From contig NZ_KK211415.1 in the NCBI RefSeq assembly GCF_000622225.1, positions 4,952 through 49,222 of the forward strand: a DNA stretch of 44,271 bases, written 5' to 3'. The stretch is from Roseomonas mucosa ATCC BAA-692. GTDB taxonomy: Bacteria > Pseudomonadota > Alphaproteobacteria > Acetobacterales > Acetobacteraceae. Shown piece after piece: positions 33,380 through 42,032 of this stretch. A program made the position numbers and the translations under genes. Numbering within the stretch: the stretch's first letter is position 1; each line of letters starts with the position of its first letter. The notes under the pieces are model-generated. The model made no database searches, was not told the DNA's origin, and saw only the letters and a program-made list of their open reading frames with translations.

Positions 33380-35194
33380 ATGCCGCCTGCCTGGAAGCCG
33401 GGGAACCACGGGCAGGGCCTCCGGCCGCGCCCCTGGGACCGGCTTCGGGGCGCGGTCTTCCCGAAGGTCAGGCTGCGCTGGCAACTGACCTTCGCCTTCA
33501 TGCTGGTAAGCGTCATCCCCGTGCTGCTGGCGAGCTATGTCGCGGCGGAAATGATCTCCTCGCGTTTCGAGCGCAGCCGCGAGCGCTGGCTGAACGACAC
33601 CGCGCGGCTCATCGTGAGGCAGTTGCTGGAGGCAGAAGAGGAGGCGCGGCTGGCCACCGCCATCTTCGCCAACAGCCTGACCCATGCGCAGACGCTGGAG
33701 GGCGACCTCGCCGGATTTTCCGCGGATCTCCTGGTTTCCACGGGCTACGACCTGGTCGCCCTGTACGACCCGGACGGCCATGTGGTGCTGAGCCAGGGGC
33801 TGTCCGGCGACACCGCCTGGCTTCCCCGGCAGGACGGGGCCGGGTTCTACATGACCATGGCGGGGGGCACGCCGGTGCTGCTGCTCGGCTCCTCCCACCG
33901 CTTCCTCTTCGACGGGCGCCCCTATATCGCCTTCGTGGCGGACAAGGTGAACGACCGGCTCATCGCGGCCGCGCAGACGATCTCCTCGCTGCAGGTCAGC
34001 TATTTCGGCGCCCGGGGCACGCCGGCGCTCAGCTTCTCGAAGCGGGAGGGCCTCCCCGGCTTCTCCGTACCACTCGAGGCCCTCGCCCGCCTGGAGGCCG
34101 GCGAGCAGAGCGTTTCCGCCATGGCCCTGCCAGACGACAGGCTGGCCAGCGGCTTTGCCGCGCTGCGCGACCGCCAGGGCGCGCTCGTGGGGATCATCGC
34201 CGCGCGCCTCGCCAGCAATACGCCGGTCCTGTCGAATCTGGGCCTGCTCCAGCTCTTCGTCGCCCTGTCGCTCTGCTCCGGGCTGCTCTCCTTCGTGGTG
34301 GCGCTCGTCGTGTCCGCGCGGATCTCCCGGCCGGTCAGGGACCTCACCGCCGGCCTGCGGCAGGTGGCGAGCGGCAACTATGCGACCCGTGTCCGGGAAA
34401 GCGGAGACGGCGAGCTGGCGGAACTGACGGGCGGCTTCAACGCCATGACGGAGCAGCTGGAGCGGCTGCGCAGCATGGAGGCGGAAATGCGGCGGCGGGA
34501 GACGCTCGCCACGCTTGGCGAGGCCGCCACCACCATCGCGCACGAGATCCGCAACCCGCTGGGCATCATCAAGACCTCCAGCCAGGTCATCCGGGGCCGC
34601 GACGGGCTTTCGCCCGGGACCGAGCGGCTGCTGGACTTCGTGCTGGACGAGGTGAAGCGCATCGATCATCTCGTGCAGGACCTGATCGACTATGCGCGCC
34701 CGCGTGCCCTTCGCCTGCAGGTACTGGACCTGGCGGACGACGTGATCGCTGGCGTGGCCGATTTCGCCGAGGCGGAGCTGAGCCGCCGGGGCATCACCTG
34801 CGCGATCCTGAAGCCCTCCCTTCCGGTCAGGATCGCCGGCGATGCCGAACTGCTGCATCAGGCGTTCCTGAACGTGCTGATCAATGCCATGGAGGCGATG
34901 CCGGACGGGGGAGAGATCACCATCCGGGTGTCGCGGGAGGCGGCAGTCGTGCTGGCGAGCGTGGAGGACACGGGCAAGGGCATCGCCCCGGAGATCGTGG
35001 ACCGGCTCTTTGATCCCTTCGTGACCAGCAAGCTGCATGGCACCGGCCTGGGCCTCGCCCGCGTGCGCGCCGTGGTGGAGAGGCATGGCGGCCGCATCGA
35101 GGCCGATAACCGGATCGGCGGCGGGGCCCGCTTCGTCTTCCATTTCCCCCTCGCCGAGGAGAAAGGTGATGGCCTCCTCCATCCTGATCGTTGA
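33380..35194 (+). CDS. Membrane sensor histidine kinase (dCache-like sensor, HAMP, HisKA, HATPase)
   Basis: A 604-residue sensor. Helix one (~30-55, LTFAFMLVSVIPVLLASYVA) and helix two (~290-313, FVALSLCSGLLSFVVALVV) enclose a periplasmic domain of about 230 residues that looks like a double-Cache sensor (FSADLLVSTGYDLVALYDPD). A HAMP linker follows (SARISRPVRDLTAGLRQVAS). Phospho-acceptor His388 is in TTIAHEIRNPLGIIKTSSQ; the ATPase has NVLINAMEAMPDGG and VEDTGKGIAPEIVDRLFDPF. Its stop overlaps the start of the activator gene, so they are cognate partners. The signal is probably an extracytoplasmic small ligand. ATG 33380 is my choice; GTG 33359 would add seven residues. Confidence 0.88.
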   Translation: MPPAWKPGNHGQGLRPRPWDRLRGAVFPKVRLRWQLTFAFMLVSVIPVLLASYVAAEMISSRFERSRERWLNDTARLIVRQLLEAEEEARLATAIFANSLTHAQTLEGDLAGFSADLLVSTGYDLVALYDPDGHVVLSQGLSGDTAWLPRQDGAGFYMTMAGGTPVLLLGSSHRFLFDGRPYIAFVADKVNDRLIAAAQTISSLQVSYFGARGTPALSFSKREGLPGFSVPLEALARLEAGEQSVSAMALPDDRLASGFAALRDRQGALVGIIAARLASNTPVLSNLGLLQLFVALSLCSGLLSFVVALVVSARISRPVRDLTAGLRQVASGNYATRVRESGDGELAELTGGFNAMTEQLERLRSMEAEMRRRETLATLGEAATTIAHEIRNPLGIIKTSSQVIRGRDGLSPGTERLLDFVLDEVKRIDHLVQDLIDYARPRALRLQVLDLADDVIAGVADFAEAELSRRGITCAILKPSLPVRIAGDAELLHQAFLNVLINAMEAMPDGGEITIRVSREAAVVLASVEDTGKGIAPEIVDRLFDPFVTSKLHGTGLGLARVRAVVERHGGRIEADNRIGGGARFVFHFPLAEEKGDGLLHPDR

Positions 35195-36569
35195 CGACGA
35201 GGCGAGGCTGGCGGAGGTGCTGGCCGTCGGCCTCGAAGGGCGCGGCTTCGAGGCTGCTTTCGCCTGCTCCGCCGATGCGGCCCTCGGGCATGTGGCCACG
35301 CAGCGCGTGGATCTCGTGCTGACGGATCTGCGGATGCCGGGGCTTTCAGGGCAGGAGCTGCTGCGGCGGCTGCGGGCCGAGCACCCCGGCCTGCCGGTCG
35401 TGATCATGACAGCCTATGCCAGTGTGCGCGACGCGGTGGAGCTGGTGAAGGAAGGCGCCTTCGACTATGTCGCCAAGCCCTTCGACCTCGACGAGGTGGT
35501 GACCACCATCCAGCGCGCCCTGCATGTGCAGCAGGTGGAAAGCGAAAACCAGCGCCTGAGGCAGGAGCTGGAAGGGCGCCACGACTTCTCCAACATGGTC
35601 GGCCGGAGCCCGGTTTTCCAGCAGGCGCTGCAGCAGGTCGCCGAGGTCTGCGAAAGCCGCGCCACGGTGCTGCTGCAAGGGCCAAGCGGCACGGGCAAGG
35701 AGCTCTTCGCCCGTGCCGTCCACTACAACAGCGACCGGCGCAAGCGGGGCTTCGTCGCGGTGAACTGTGCCGCAATCCCCGAGGCGTTGCTGGAAAGCGA
35801 GTTGTTCGGCCATGTGAAGGGCGCCTTCACCGGCGCCATTGCCAGTCGCGACGGCCGCTTCACCATGGCGCATCAGGGCACGCTGTTTCTGGACGAGATT
35901 GGCGACATGCCCCTCGCCATCCAGGCGAAGCTGCTGCGTGCTATCCAGGAGCAGTGCTTCGAGCCGGTCGGCAGTACGCGGACCATCAAGGTGGATGTGC
36001 GCATCGTCGCCGCGACGCATCGCGACCTGCGGCGTGCGGTGGAAGACGGCCGGTTCCGCGAGGACCTGTTCTACCGTCTGAATGTCTTCCCGATCAATGT
36101 GCCGCCCCTGAACCAGAGGACCGGCGACGTGCCGCTGCTCGCGCAGCGTTTCCTGCAGCAGCACGCCGCCTCGATGGGCAAGCGCATTTCCGGCTTCAGC
36201 CCGGCGGCGCTGGCGGCCATGGAGAGCTATGACTGGCCGGGCAATGTGCGGGAGTTGCAGAACTGCGTGGAACGGGCGGTGATCGTGGCGCGAGCGGAGA
36301 TCATCGACCTGCCGGATCTGCCGCGCTATCTCTTCGAGACCCGTGTACCGTCCGCGGCCGCGGCGCGGCTGCCGGGGGATCTCGACGCCGAACTGACGCG
36401 GCTGGAACGGGAGATGATGCTGGAGGCGCTGCGGCAATCAGGGGGCGTGCAGGCACGCGCGGCCGAGCGCCTGGGCATCAGCGAGCGCAGCTTCTGGCAT
36501 CGCATGAAGAAGCTGGAGATCCGGATCGACCGTCATCTTCGGGACGATCGGACGGAGCCGGGCGCTTAA
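35169..36569 (+). CDS. NtrC-family sigma-54-dependent response regulator
   Basis: A 466-residue activator with the full NtrC plan. The receiver (~4-118) has phospho-acceptor Asp53 in VLTDLRMPG. The AAA+ domain has Walker A GPSGTGKE, the sigma-54 contact loop GAFTGA in ELFGHVKGAFTGAIASRDGR, Walker B TLFLDEIGDM and the R-finger region FREDLFYRLNVFPI. A Fis-type helix-turn-helix closes the protein (GGVQARAAERLGISERSFWH). The ATG sits after GAGAAAGG within the kinase gene. It activates sigma-54 RNA polymerase; the exact sigma-54 promoter at 29447 and the palindrome at 29354 upstream of its own operon make it the likely regulator of both divergent units. Confidence 0.92.
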   Translation: MASSILIVDDEARLAEVLAVGLEGRGFEAAFACSADAALGHVATQRVDLVLTDLRMPGLSGQELLRRLRAEHPGLPVVIMTAYASVRDAVELVKEGAFDYVAKPFDLDEVVTTIQRALHVQQVESENQRLRQELEGRHDFSNMVGRSPVFQQALQQVAEVCESRATVLLQGPSGTGKELFARAVHYNSDRRKRGFVAVNCAAIPEALLESELFGHVKGAFTGAIASRDGRFTMAHQGTLFLDEIGDMPLAIQAKLLRAIQEQCFEPVGSTRTIKVDVRIVAATHRDLRRAVEDGRFREDLFYRLNVFPINVPPLNQRTGDVPLLAQRFLQQHAASMGKRISGFSPAALAAMESYDWPGNVRELQNCVERAVIVARAEIIDLPDLPRYLFETRVPSAAAARLPGDLDAELTRLEREMMLEALRQSGGVQARAAERLGISERSFWHRMKKLEIRIDRHLRDDRTEPGA

Positions 36570-36865
36570 GCGGGACGGTGAGGCCGCCAGACGGGACGAC
36601 CGGTGCTTCGCGAGGCCAGAGGCCGGGGACATGGCAGGCACGGCCGTCCTGGCTTCGGAGATTGACAAGTCTCTTTCAGGAACCGGCTTGGCGGGCATCG
36701 GAAGCTTCATGACATCGGGCGTGAGCAAAGATCGAGTCAGCCGTTATTATGATCGGCTCGTAGCTTCCCAAGCATCGGCCTTTATATGATAATGACATTC
36801 GTTTGCACTTTCCCGTGAACGTGAAGCGGGCCGTCTCAGCCAGTCTCGTCCGGAGTGGAGGATAG
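36570..36865. other. Intergenic region upstream of fumC
   Basis: From about 36650 the DNA turns clearly richer in A+T than the preceding operon, with tracts such as TTATTATGATCGG and TTTATATGATAATGAC near 36741-36795. A promoter for fumC is likely near the GATAAT at 36788-36793, although no good -35 match is seen at standard spacing. No gene is evident. Confidence 0.4.
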
Positions 36866-38287
36866 ATGACACACGAGAACAGTACGGAGCCAGCTTTCCG
36901 AACCGAAACGGACTCCATGGGAGAGGTTCAAGTTCCGGCCGATCACCTCTGGGGCGCCCAGACGCAGCGGTCGCGCGTGAACTTTCCCATCGGCGTTGAC
37001 CGCTTCCGCTTCGGCCGCCCGGTGATCCGCGCCCTGGGTATCCTGAAGAAGGCCGCGGCCCAGGCCAATGCCGAACTCGGCCAGATCCCGCGCGACAAGG
37101 CCGATCTGATCGTGCGCGCGGCGGATGAGGTCATCGCCGGCCGCTGGGACGCCGAGTTCCCCCTGGTCGTGTTTCAGACAGGCTCCGGCACCCAGACCAA
37201 CATGAACGCCAACGAGGTGATCGCGAACCGCGCGATCCAGATCGCCGGTGGGCAGGTCGGATCGAAGAAGCCGGTGCATCCGAACGACGATGTGAATCAC
37301 AGCCAGTCCTCGAACGACACCTTCCCGACGGCCATGCACATCGCGGCGGTGGAAGTGCTGACGGGCACCACGATTCCGGCTGTGCAGCAACTGCGTGACA
37401 CGCTGGACGCCAAGGCGCGGCGATACGAAGGGATCGTCATGGTGGGCCGCACCCATCTGCAGGACGCCACCCCGGTGACGCTGGGCCAAGTGATCGGCGG
37501 CTGGGTGGCGCAGCTGGACGACGCCGTTGCGACGCTGGAGCATGCGCTGAAGGGCCTTCTCCGCCTGGCGATCGGCGGGACCGCGGTGGGCACCGGGCTG
37601 AATGCCGACCCTCGCTTCGGCGAGACCGCAGCCCGGTTCATCGCGAACGAGACGGGCCACCCCTTCATCTCCGCACCGAACAAGTTCGCCGCCCTGTCGG
37701 CCCACGACGACCTCGTGAACACCAGTGCGGCCCTGCGCACGCTGGCCGGCGCTCTGATGAAGATCGCCAACGACGTACGCTGGTATGCCTGTGGTCCCCG
37801 CGCAGGGTTCGCCGAGCTGCGGATCCCGGAGAATGAGCCGGGTTCCTCCATCATGCCGGGCAAGGTCAACCCGACGCAAAGCGAGGCGATGACAATGGTC
37901 GCCGTGCAGGTCTACGGCAATGACGCAGCCGTTGCGTTCGCGGGCAGCCAGGGCAACTTCCAGCTTAACGTCTACAAGCCTGTCATGGTGCACAACGTGC
38001 TGGAATCGGCCGAACTGATCGCCGATGCCTGCCGCGCGTTCGACGAGCACTGCGCCCGCGGCATCGAGCCGAACGAGGAGCGCATCCGCGAGCACCTGGA
38101 CAGTTCACTCATGCTTGTCACCGCACTCAACCCACATATCGGCTACGAGAAGGCGGCCAAGATCGCGATGACTGCATACCGCGAGAACACGACCCTGCGC
38201 GCAGCGGCTTTGAAACTCGGCCATGTCACGGACGAGCAGTTCGACCAATGGGTGCGCGCGGAGGACATGACCGGGCCAAAGCCATAG
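36866..38287 (+). CDS. fumC: Class II fumarate hydratase
   Basis: A 473-residue class II (iron-independent) fumarase that interconverts fumarate and L-malate in the citric acid cycle, active as a cytoplasmic tetramer. Motifs are complete: [20 protein letters not shown] at the start, [47 protein letters not shown] with the catalytic histidine, and the family signature [11 protein letters not shown] with the catalytic serine. Length is normal (~460-475). ATG 36866 follows a GGAGG site. It stands alone, between the sigma-54 operon and the vanillate genes, and ends in a hairpin. Its codon usage is a little less GC-extreme than that of the genes to the left. Confidence 0.96.
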   Translation: MTHENSTEPAFRTETDSMGEVQVPADHLWGAQTQRSRVNFPIGVDRFRFGRPVIRALGILKKAAAQANAELGQIPRDKADLIVRAADEVIAGRWDAEFPLVVFQTGSGTQTNMNANEVIANRAIQIAGGQVGSKKPVHPNDDVNHSQSSNDTFPTAMHIAAVEVLTGTTIPAVQQLRDTLDAKARRYEGIVMVGRTHLQDATPVTLGQVIGGWVAQLDDAVATLEHALKGLLRLAIGGTAVGTGLNADPRFGETAARFIANETGHPFISAPNKFAALSAHDDLVNTSAALRTLAGALMKIANDVRWYACGPRAGFAELRIPENEPGSSIMPGKVNPTQSEAMTMVAVQVYGNDAAVAFAGSQGNFQLNVYKPVMVHNVLESAELIADACRAFDEHCARGIEPNEERIREHLDSSLMLVTALNPHIGYEKAAKIAMTAYRENTTLRAAALKLGHVTDEQFDQWVRAEDMTGPKP

Positions 38288-38345
38288 GCTTCGGCGTCTG
38301 GCCTGCTTCCACCCCTGGCTGGATCGGAGGTCAGGCCAGCCTATG
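38283..38345 (+). terminator. Stem-loop after fumC, probable terminator
   Basis: Two nested complementary pairs overlap the fumC stop: CATAGG at 38283-38288 with CCTATG at 38340-38345, and CTGGCCTG at 38298-38305 with CAGGCCAG at 38332-38339. Together they form a long interrupted hairpin. No U-tract follows. Confidence 0.45.
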
Positions 38346-39083
38346 TCCCGGTCGCCAAACCTCCTTGACGGCTTCAGCGGTGGGATGCGCCTTGGTAGTG
38401 CCCTCAGGTCCAGCATGTTCTTCCGCTTTTTCGGGCCTGGCACGGGCGAGGTCGTCCTGGTTGTGGGAGGGTTTCTTCCGGCCCCGGCATCCGAAGCGAG
38501 GTCATGCGGGGGTCAATGCCGCTTGCGGGTGCGGCCGCATCGGGCATGCTGTGTCCCGAAGAGCGGACGCCGTCTCCAGCGCCGCTTGCTGATGCCGGGC
38601 CGGCCCTGGGACTTTCCCGGATCCAGCCCGAGCCGGAGGCCGCGGAACGTCGGGCATCAGTGCTGCTCGATGGCTTTCCGCAGGGCACGCCGGAACCCCT
38701 CGTCGCACAGCCATAGTCCTCCCTGCCCCGAGAGACGCGCGCCAGCCCTGCCCCGGTGATGCGCACCGGAGACGGCAAGGCAGCTGCTGCGAAGGCCCGC
38801 GTCTTGTTGCGCCGCAACAGAAAGTCGCGCTGAGGACCATAGCGTGCGCCACGATATGCCAGCCCTGCTCGCCGCCTCCTGAAGCCAAAGCACTTGGCAG
38901 TGGCCGCATGGCCCCAACTCAGGCCTGCTATCGAAGGGTGTGCCGGGGAGGTGTGTAACGGGAGCACAAATTCGGCTTGAAGTGCGACCAGGAATCACTA
39001 ATGTGGATGCATCGATGTGATTGCAACGGTCCGGATTGACAACGGAGCCGAGCTCATTAGGCGGCGGACTGGGGAGGTTCAGC
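38346..39083. other. Long intergenic region upstream of vanA
   Basis: About 740 bp with no gene I can support. Frames on both strands lack family motifs; a short leftward frame ending near 38340 reads VKEVWRPGHRLA at its end but has no start codon. The right end, 38985-39083, is richer in A+T and probably holds the vanA promoter: a TTGACA box at 39036-39041, an 8-base palindrome CATCGATG at 39010-39017, and AATCAC at 38993-38998 inversely repeated as GTGATT at 39017-39022, which could be an operator for the MarR protein. Confidence 0.4.
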
Positions 39084-40115
39084 ATGTTTCTGATGAACAA
39101 TTGGTATGTGGCTGGCTGGGAAGCGGACCTTCAGCCGGGCAGTGTTGTAGCCCGGCGCTTCCTGAACTTGCCCGTGGTGCTGTTCCGAACCATGGCGGGC
39201 GAGATTGGTGCTCTTGAGGATCGCTGCTGTCACCGCGCCATGCCGCTCAGCAGCGGCGTCGTCGAGGGTGAGGCTCTCCGGTGCTTCTACCATGGGCTTG
39301 AATTCGCAACGAACGGTGCCTGCACCAAGGTTCCCGCGCAGGACAAGGTCCCGAGCTCCGCGCGTGTGCGAAGCTATAAGCTGGTGGCACGAAATCATGT
39401 GCTTTGGATCTGGATGGGCGACCAGGAACAGGCCGACGAAGCCCAGATCCCGGCGTATGAGGTGCATGACAATCCAAGGTGGGCGTGGACGCCATCCTAC
39501 TTCCACCTGCAAGGCAACTGGCAGCTCCTGATCGAAAACCTGCTCGACCTGTCGCACCTCTCTTATGTGCATCCCAAGACGATCGGCGGAAATCCGGCGA
39601 TCCACTTCCGCGCGCAGATGACCACCACGCGTACCGAGCGAACGGTCCGGGTCGAACGCCGGATGCCAAACTCCGCGCCGCCACCGACCTATGTGGCAGC
39701 GAAAGGGTTCACTGGTCTGATCGACCGCTGGCAGGAGATCGAGTTTGAGCCGGTCCTGATTCGCATCAACACCGGCGGGTGCGATGCCGGCACCGGCGCT
39801 TATGAAGGTCGTCGCGACCAGGGCTTCTCGATGTCGGGATTCCACGGGATCACGCCGGAGACGGAAAGCACGACGCATTACTTCTGGTCCATTGCGACCG
39901 ATGCAGTCGCGAACGGCGTTCCCGAGACTGTCTTCCGGCAGACCTATGATACCTTCGTCGAGGACCGGGCTGTTCTTGAACAGCAGCAGATCCGACTCAG
40001 TGAAGACCCTCTGCGGCCGAAGGTCGATATCGTCAGCGACGCGGGTGGCAACCATGCACGCCGGATTCTCGCGCGGCTGATGGAAGCCGAACGTACGCAG
40101 GTTGCGGCGGAATAG
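39084..40115 (+). CDS. vanA: Vanillate O-demethylase oxygenase subunit (Rieske)
   Basis: A 343-residue Rieske non-haem iron oxygenase of the VanA type, which removes the methyl group of vanillate or related methoxybenzoates as formaldehyde to give protocatechuate. The Rieske cluster ligands are Cys48/His50 (DRCCHRAMPLS) and Cys67/His70 (CFYHG). The mononuclear iron site is ENLLDLSHLSYVH, with the D-x2-H-x4-H pattern. The start FLMNNWYVAGW is typical of VanA, and ATG 39084 follows GGGGAGG; an earlier in-frame start would add 21 residues. The reductase gene follows after 5 bp. Codon usage is less GC-biased than in the left part of the window. The natural substrate may be another methoxylated aromatic. 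Confidence 0.9.
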   Translation: MFLMNNWYVAGWEADLQPGSVVARRFLNLPVVLFRTMAGEIGALEDRCCHRAMPLSSGVVEGEALRCFYHGLEFATNGACTKVPAQDKVPSSARVRSYKLVARNHVLWIWMGDQEQADEAQIPAYEVHDNPRWAWTPSYFHLQGNWQLLIENLLDLSHLSYVHPKTIGGNPAIHFRAQMTTTRTERTVRVERRMPNSAPPPTYVAAKGFTGLIDRWQEIEFEPVLIRINTGGCDAGTGAYEGRRDQGFSMSGFHGITPETESTTHYFWSIATDAVANGVPETVFRQTYDTFVEDRAVLEQQQIRLSEDPLRPKVDIVSDAGGNHARRILARLMEAERTQVAAE

Positions 40116-40120
40116 CATCC

Positions 40121-41089
40121 ATGCTCCAGCCCTGGCTTACGCTTCGCATTCTGCGCAAGCAACGCGAAGCCGAAGACATATTCTCCTTCGATCTGGCGTC
40201 GCGTGATGGTGAGGCTCTTCCGTCCTTCGACGCTGGATCCCATATCGATGTGAAGGTCGCGGAAGGGATCGTACGGCAGTACTCGCTTTGCAATTCGCCG
40301 GACGACCGTCGCCTCTATCGCATCGCGGTCCTCCGCACGCCGGATTCTGCTGGAGGAAGCCGCGGCCTGACGGAACGCTTCGAGGAAGGAGACTTGGTGG
40401 AGGTGGGTGCGCCCCGCAACCTCTTTCCTCTTTCTGCTTCGGATGGGCACAGCATGCTCTTTGCAGGCGGCATTGGCATTACACCGATCCTCTGCATGGC
40501 GGAGCGTCTGGCCCGGACCGGGAAGTCATTCGAACTGCACTACGCTGGCCGCTCCCGCAACCGTATGGCCTTCCTGCGAAGCATCGATGGGGGACCGCTG
40601 GCTGGTTTCTCCCATGTCTACTGCGATGACGAACCGGATCAGCCGCGCCTGGACCTTGCAGGGCTGCTTTCCGGACATGCGCCCGATACCCAGCTTTACG
40701 TGTGCGGCCCGACGGGCTTCATGAGCGCCGTGCTGGACACCGCGAAAGGCTTGGGCTGGCCGCCGGAACACCTGCACCGCGAGTACTTCGCGGCGCCTGC
40801 TGCCACGCAAACCGGTGCGGATACGGCTTTCGAGGTGCAGGTCGCCAGTACCGGCGCCAGGTTCCTGGTGCCACCAGAACGCTCGGTCGTGAGCGTGTTG
40901 GCAGAACACGGCATCGAAGTGAATGTCTCCTGCGAGCAGGGTGTCTGTGGCACATGCCTGACCAGGGTGCTGGATGGAGAGCCGGACCACCGGGACCAGG
41001 TGCTCACCGACAGCGAGCGTTCGGCGAATGACCAGTTCACGCCCTGTTGCTCGCGGGCACGGACGCCAGTGCTGGTGCTCGATCTATGA
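40121..41089 (+). CDS. vanB: Vanillate O-demethylase reductase subunit (phthalate dioxygenase reductase type)
   Basis: A 322-residue class IA reductase that passes electrons from NADH through FMN and a plant-type [2Fe-2S] cluster to VanA. The flavin-binding domain has GIVRQYSLCNSPDD (R-x-Y-S-L-C), the pyridine-nucleotide domain has MLFAGGIGITPILCMAERL and QLYVCGPTGFMSAVLDTA, and the C-terminal ferredoxin domain has Cys271, Cys276 and Cys279 in CEQGVCGTC with the fourth ligand in the CCSRA segment. Domain order matches VanB. It is 5 bp after vanA and surely co-transcribed; the MarR gene lies just beyond in opposite orientation. Confidence 0.92.
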   Translation: MLQPWLTLRILRKQREAEDIFSFDLASRDGEALPSFDAGSHIDVKVAEGIVRQYSLCNSPDDRRLYRIAVLRTPDSAGGSRGLTERFEEGDLVEVGAPRNLFPLSASDGHSMLFAGGIGITPILCMAERLARTGKSFELHYAGRSRNRMAFLRSIDGGPLAGFSHVYCDDEPDQPRLDLAGLLSGHAPDTQLYVCGPTGFMSAVLDTAKGLGWPPEHLHREYFAAPAATQTGADTAFEVQVASTGARFLVPPERSVVSVLAEHGIEVNVSCEQGVCGTCLTRVLDGEPDHRDQVLTDSERSANDQFTPCCSRARTPVLVLDL

Positions 41090-41094
41090 GGCGC

Positions 41095-41595
41095 TCAGGG
41101 CCGCTTATGGGGCGCTGGAGCTTCCGGCTCATAGGCATTGACAGCCGGAACGTTTGTCATGAGGCGGCGCAGGAGGTCCAGAAGCAGGCGACGCTCCTCC
41201 GCGTTTACCCCCTTCATGAGCAGCGCTTCTCGCGCCAACGCAACTTTCAAGACACGGTCATGAAGCGCCCGGCCCGCAGGCGTCAGCCAGATCAACTTGC
41301 GCCTCGGGTCCGTCTCGTCAGGCTCCGAGCGCGTGTATCCAGCCTGGAACAGGACATTCTCTGCCCGGCTGATAGCCGACTTGTCGACCCCCGTGGCATC
41401 GGCGACGATCTGAAGTGTCAGGCCATCGCCCTGAGCCAGCATGGTCATCAGCCGCCATTCGGCAACACCGATGCCGAAATGCTCGCGGTAGGTACGCGAC
41501 GCCCCTGTGGCCAGGGAGTTGGAGAGACCTGTGATGAAGAACGGGAGATAGTTCTCAAGGTCCAGCACCGGTCCGTTCTTCGAGCCGTGCGCCAT
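41095..41595 (-). CDS. MarR-family transcriptional regulator
   Basis: A 166-residue winged-helix repressor. The centre has the family pattern GIGVAEWRLMTMLAQGDGLT, IVADATGVDKSAISRAENVL with the recognition helix, and the wing DETDPRRKLIWLTPAG. Several MarR proteins repress aromatic degradation genes and are released by the substrate or its CoA ester. It ends 5 bp from the vanB stop and diverges from the small hypothetical gene and aromatic-acid transporter. This placement makes it the probable repressor of the vanillate genes and transporter. The last ~25 residues (AYEPEAPAPHKRP) are a variable tail. Confidence 0.9.
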   Translation of the reverse strand: MAHGSKNGPVLDLENYLPFFITGLSNSLATGASRTYREHFGIGVAEWRLMTMLAQGDGLTLQIVADATGVDKSAISRAENVLFQAGYTRSEPDETDPRRKLIWLTPAGRALHDRVLKVALAREALLMKGVNAEERRLLLDLLRRLMTNVPAVNAYEPEAPAPHKRP

Positions 41596-41606
41596 ACGAG
41601 CCAGAT

Positions 41607-41627
41607 CCTTCCTACCTTAGGGGAAGG
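41607..41627. promoter_or_regulatory. Candidate MarR operator
   Basis: In the 44-bp space between the MarR gene and the small gene, CCTTCC (41607-41612) is inversely repeated as GGAAGG (41622-41627) with 9 bases between. The size suits a MarR dimer, and binding would block both divergent starts. The right arm overlaps the ribosome site of the small gene, so the repeat may partly be a by-product of two facing purine-rich sites. Confidence 0.3.
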
Positions 41628-41639
41628 GAATAAAAGCGT

Positions 41640-41975
41640 ATGACGAGGCTGATGACTACCGACCTCTTTGCCCTGGCCGTGACGCTGCAGACGATCCGGC
41701 GCCGTGGAGATGTTTGTGTCGGTGTCCTCGGACAGGACGGACAGCCACTCGACTTGGACGATGCGGCACAGGACTGGCGGGCCTTCGTTCGCTTGGTGAC
41801 GGACGAGATCTTATCCAACGGCGGCGAATCAACCACGGAGACGGCCGACATCGCCCTGGTGCGAGGGACAGATTCCTATCGCCAGTTTGTCGCCGGACAT
41901 CCCGCCTTGGTCCAGCAGGTCAGCGCCGTGGTCACGGTGCGCGACAGTGTCGTTGAGGAAGTATTCGACGAGTAG
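41640..41975 (+). CDS. Small hypothetical protein in the vanillate cluster
   Basis: A 111-residue acidic cytoplasmic protein that I do not recognise. It has an alpha/beta composition (DLFALAVTLQTIRRRGDVCV, then a helix near WRAFVRLVTDEILSNGG and a strand-rich C-terminus ending VEEVFDE), no signal peptide and no cysteine motif. GGGAAGGG lies upstream of ATG 41640; ATG 41652 is possible. It diverges from the MarR gene and precedes the aromatic-acid transporter by 57 bp, so it is probably co-transcribed with it and could be an accessory or binding protein for the pathway. Confidence 0.6.
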   Translation: MTRLMTTDLFALAVTLQTIRRRGDVCVGVLGQDGQPLDLDDAAQDWRAFVRLVTDEILSNGGESTTETADIALVRGTDSYRQFVAGHPALVQQVSAVVTVRDSVVEEVFDE

Positions 41976-42032
41976 AGACCAACCGGCACTAAGTTATCTA
42001 CAGCATACCAATTAACAAAGCAGGAGGATAAC

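Noticed and set aside
38346-38967. Short frames on both strands between fumC and vanA
   Set aside because: None combines a start codon, a ribosome site and recognisable motifs; treated as non-coding.
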